From Tanytarsus gracilentus (lineage: Eukaryota; Arthropoda; Insecta; Diptera; Chironomidae), in the NCBI GenBank assembly GCA_038502055.1, contig JAXRKN010000045.1:6966501-7030500 (forward strand): a stretch of 64,000 bases of DNA, written 5' to 3'. The stretch's first letter is position 1; every line of letters starts with the position of its first letter. The translations under genes and the position numbers were made by a program. This document shows, piece by piece, positions 60,440-64,000 of the stretch. The notes under the pieces are model-generated. The model worked only from the letters and a program-made list of their open reading frames with translations. It was not told the DNA's origin and did not search any database.

Positions 60440-63300
60440 TAATTAAGACATGTCTGCTGGACTATTAGAAGAGGAAATGTTTCCTTTATCTTTTAATTGA
60501 ACTTTTTTATTTTGTCATATGACATTTTATATTTAACAAATTTTTTGGAATTTAAATAAAATTATTGGTAATTTTAATTTTAATCATGGCAAGAAGATAT
60601 ACTGTAAAACTTGGGCTGGATTTTCACATACACTGGATTTTACATTTTAAATATCAAAAAATCGTTACAAATATTTCTTTTTTAGATCATCCGAAATAGG
60701 AAAAAACTCCTGGAATTTAATTTTTTGTCCTAGATTTTTAACGTCGCTTTTAAAATTTTTTGACAGTTTTCTTAGAAAATTTTTAAAAAAAGAGAGAAAA
60801 ATTTGAATTTTTTTAAAATATTTTTTATTTTTTAACAAATTGAAAAATATCATTTTTCCACTTATGAATTCGCACATTTTTTTCATCTTCTCTACAAGCC
60901 AAATAACAATAAATCTCAATTTATATTTTTTTCTTGCAAATAAAATGTCATCGAGACGACAGTCGACACAGATTTTAAGAGATAATAATTTCATGTAATC
61001 ATCTCAAGCCTCCATAACAACGTGAACAATCTTCATTTTTTTCGCGTATTTTATTTCATCCACTCCACCTTCACATTATGTTCGCATTATGAATTATTAT
61101 TTCATATGTTTTGATTGTAAACATGCTTCTTTAAACAATTTGAAATACGAAGAATTATGAGAAAACATCAAGCGCTTTTACAACGAAATCAATTACAATT
61201 TTCATATCCCAAAGGGCAAATGAGATGTTAGAAATTCCACGTATTTTGAAGTAATTTAATTTAATGTTTTTTATGCTTTAATATTTTATACAAAAAAAAT
61301 CTTTTAAATCAAAAAGTTGTTAATTAACCAGCAATAAATTGTCAGATCCTTTGACCTAACCCCATTAACACATTGCACATTTCTCGACTCCCACCATAAC
61401 CTCCTAAAATAATAATAATTAATGTTAATTGTAGCACATTTGCTTTAATAATGAGCTCGAGAGATAAATGGATGTAAAATGATAAATTTTATGGTGACCA
61501 CAAAACACGGCCAACAACACCAGCAGAGAAAAAGAGGTCAGCAATGTTGATGATGCAGAAAAAATTGTGAAAAATTAAAAGTCACAAAGGCAATTAATCA
61601 TAAAATTACAGAGCAGCATACCAGCGGAATTGTGTGACAATTTTCACATTCATATTTTGACCGCATGAGTTATCGCAGAAGCTCCCAAAGGTATGAATGT
61701 GCAGCTTGATGATTTTGAGGTGGAAAGTTGGAATTTTTTTGCGAAAATTAATGAAAAGTTTTCACTCCTTGAAATTAAAAATTTTCCACTTCAAAAGTTA
61801 AAGTCATTCACCTCTGCATAATTAAATTAAAAAATCTCTCATTTTTTCATCGAGTTCCTTAATTGTTTTATTTTGCAACAATTTTTCGCTTTCTCGCACC
61901 CCTAGTGAGTAATTTCTTTATTCAACTGCTGCAGCTCGCGCTATCATCAACACTGTGGTGAAAAAAGTTGAGCTCAGGCAAAATCCACAAGCTTAATTGT
62001 GTGCTGCTTCGCTCATGAACTTTTCATTAAAAACTTTTATCTGCAATTATATATTTTTTTTTGACTTCCGTTGTCTTTTTATTTCGACACGTTTATGTGC
62101 TGTTTCCGCTTCGAAGAACATTTCACTGCGTTTTTAATTTTTAATTAAGTCAATTTACGTTTCAGAGAGAAATTTTATCATTTGAAAAAAGTCAATGAAT
62201 AATAAAATTTACTCAAAAGATTGATTTAAATTCATCCATTTAAAAATCGTCATGTCGTTTTGTAATTAAATGTTTGAGAAAATGAAAATTAACGTATGAA
62301 AAATATTCTGACATTATTTACCTCCATCAGAGTATCCTGCTGACATCAACTCAGGCTGTAAAATGTTTGCTCATAGCTGACATTTTTATAAATATCAACG
62401 GGGTCGTTACAACCCATGCAAAAGTCGCTGTTTGTCGAAAGCATTTTTTGCCTCTCCTCCTGATGTTGTTTCATTTGATTCAACTTGTCATATTGCCATG
62501 CTTGCACAGTTATACATACACAATATATACACGGAGAGGGATGTGAAAATGAATCAGTAAATCACAATCGCAAATATCAGCGAATAAATGTTGTAAAAAT
62601 GTAGCAATGGAGGGTGAGCATGTGACAACTTTTTTTGTTGGAACACTGATGATTGTTTAAATAAAGTTTTATTAACAGATTAAGATTTAAATAAAAAATT
62701 TGAATTTGAAATAATAAAAAACGTTACGAAATGTTAAAAAAACGTTACGAAAATTTGAAAAATTGAAAATATAAAATAAGCTACAAAATTTTAAAAAATT
62801 AAAATATGTAAACTAAACAACTTTAAAAATATTCTTCGTGTTTGATCTTCATTTCATTAATTATTTTCATAAAATCTCAGTACAATAAACTTTAAGCTTT
62901 TTAAAAGCTCAACAAAAATTTTCTCAATCTTATTTTTCACCCCTTAATAAATCGCATTTTTACTCTCATGATTTAAACTCTCTAAGAATTTCTCCACGTA
63001 GTTTTCTCATTCATCTTCACTACATTCTTAATGAACATCCAACTATGTTCATAAAAGCACACCATCAACCTGATTCACGCTCCTAACTAGTAGCGAACTG
63101 CGTTGTATGCATAGAAAGTACATAAATAAGTCAAATTAATATGATTTAGGAAGTCAAAAACAAATGAATTATTACCATTTTCCATGCTCTGCACTCTGCT
63201 TTTAGTTGTTACTAAGATATTTACGCGAAGGTATGATAAATATATTTATGGATAGAATAAAGCAAATTTTTAATTTATTGCCAGCGTGAGATGAAAGGGA
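60440..63300. other. No gene seen
   Basis: AT-rich stretch up to the satellite array. The 109-codon ORF at 60665-60994 is Lys, Phe and Leu rich and looks like chance in AT-rich DNA. Confidence 0.5.
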
Positions 63301-63330
63301 GAAAAAAAGTAAAGTTTAATATGTGCGAGA

Positions 63331-64000
63331 AGTACGCGAGAGTTTTTTTCAGATCGGTCTGAAATTTGGATATTATTTCGACACTATTACGACTATTTGC
63401 GACATGTTTTTAGTTTTTTTCGACACCCCTTAGTTTTTGAGTTATGGACATTTTAAATTTTTCAAAAAAGTCTCGCGTACTTCACGAGAACTATGCGAGA
63501 CTTTTTTGAAAAAATACTTTTTTATCAAAAGTTTTTATGTTTTCTAATAGCATTTATTTCGACTATTTACGACATCTAAACAGTTTTTGAAAAAATCTAA
63601 ATTTTCAAAAACTATAGTCATCTGAAGTTCAAGTGTCAAAAAATGCATTTTTTTATGGGAAGTACGCGAGAGATTTTTTTGAAAAATACTTTTGAACAAA
63701 ACTTTTTATGATTTCTAATAGCATTTATTTCGACTATTTGCGACATCTGATTAGTTTTTAAAAAAGTCAAAAATTTCGAAAATTATAGTCATTTAAAATT
63801 TATATAAGTGAAAAAAAAATTTCATAATTTTTTGAGAAGTACGCGAGAGAATTTTTCGAAAAATATACTTTTAACCAACACTTTTTATGTTTTCTAATAG
63901 CATTTATTTCGACTATTTACGACATCTAAACAGTTTTTGAAAAAATCTAAATTTTCAAAAACTATAGTCATCTGAAGTTCAAGTGTCAAAAAATGCATTT
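63331..64000. repeat. Satellite array with 350-bp higher-order unit
   Basis: Four monomers are marked by CGACTATTTGCGAC or CGACTATTTACGAC at 63390, 63560, 63731 and 63910, spacing 170, 171 and 179 bp. AGTACGCGAGAG marks the other part of the unit at about 63334, 63661 and 63839. The block 63541-63650 recurs without change at 63891-64000, so every second monomer matches better than neighbours: a two-monomer, 350-bp higher-order repeat. The array runs off the right edge. The first monomer is diverged and joined through an inverted repeat around 63462-63510. Confidence 0.85.

Noticed and set aside
60665..60994. 109-codon Lys/Phe-rich ORF
   Set aside because: Composition matches A/T runs and no signals surround it.

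Overview
The window reads as nuclear DNA of an insect, most likely a fly (Diptera), and AT-rich introns of 50-80 bp with a metabotropic GABA receptor of dipteran type suggest a nematoceran midge or mosquito relative. This placement is an inference from gene families and composition; no marker sequence settles it. All gene models below were built by hand from GT-AG splice sites with reading frame checked across every junction; each complete model closes in frame.

Layout. 1-2.5 kb shows nothing coding. 2.5-3.1 kb is a local tandem duplication, each half carrying a short hAT-like inverted-repeat element. Two serine-protease-family genes lie on the + strand: an inactive homolog (3255-4389) and an intact trypsin-type protease with a 10-nt microexon (8344-9432). 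A 1.6-kb non-autonomous DNA transposon with 30-bp terminal repeats separates them (5654-7249). A lone minus-strand exon at 10.6-11.05 kb belongs to an unidentified membrane protein gene. After 9 kb without a clear gene, a compact minus-strand gene group follows: a GABA-B receptor subunit 1 gene (19962-24851, 11 coding exons, 1217 codons), a Cys/Pro-rich small protein (28283-28820), the CCRK-type kinase Cdk20 (29491-30819) and a two-pass membrane protein (31758-33113). 33-49 kb is mostly empty apart from a possible 5' end of a + strand gene near 36 kb, a doubtful small ORF at 38 kb and a repeat element with GCGTAACCCAC ends (46227-47143). The HIF prolyl hydroxylase gene Hph (MYND finger plus 2-oxoglutarate oxygenase) occupies 49385-52764 on the minus strand. 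From 53 kb rightwards there is a CACTATGG-ended element (56893-57616), one doubtful small ORF and, at the right edge, a satellite array with about 175-bp monomers and a 350-bp higher-order period.

No operon logic applies. Functional threads are signalling (GABA-B receptor), oxygen sensing (Hph with HIF-type core motifs near its start), ciliary/sperm biology (Cdk20 beside a sperm-protein-like Cys-rich gene) and extracellular proteolysis. No virus, CRISPR array, tRNA or rRNA gene was seen.
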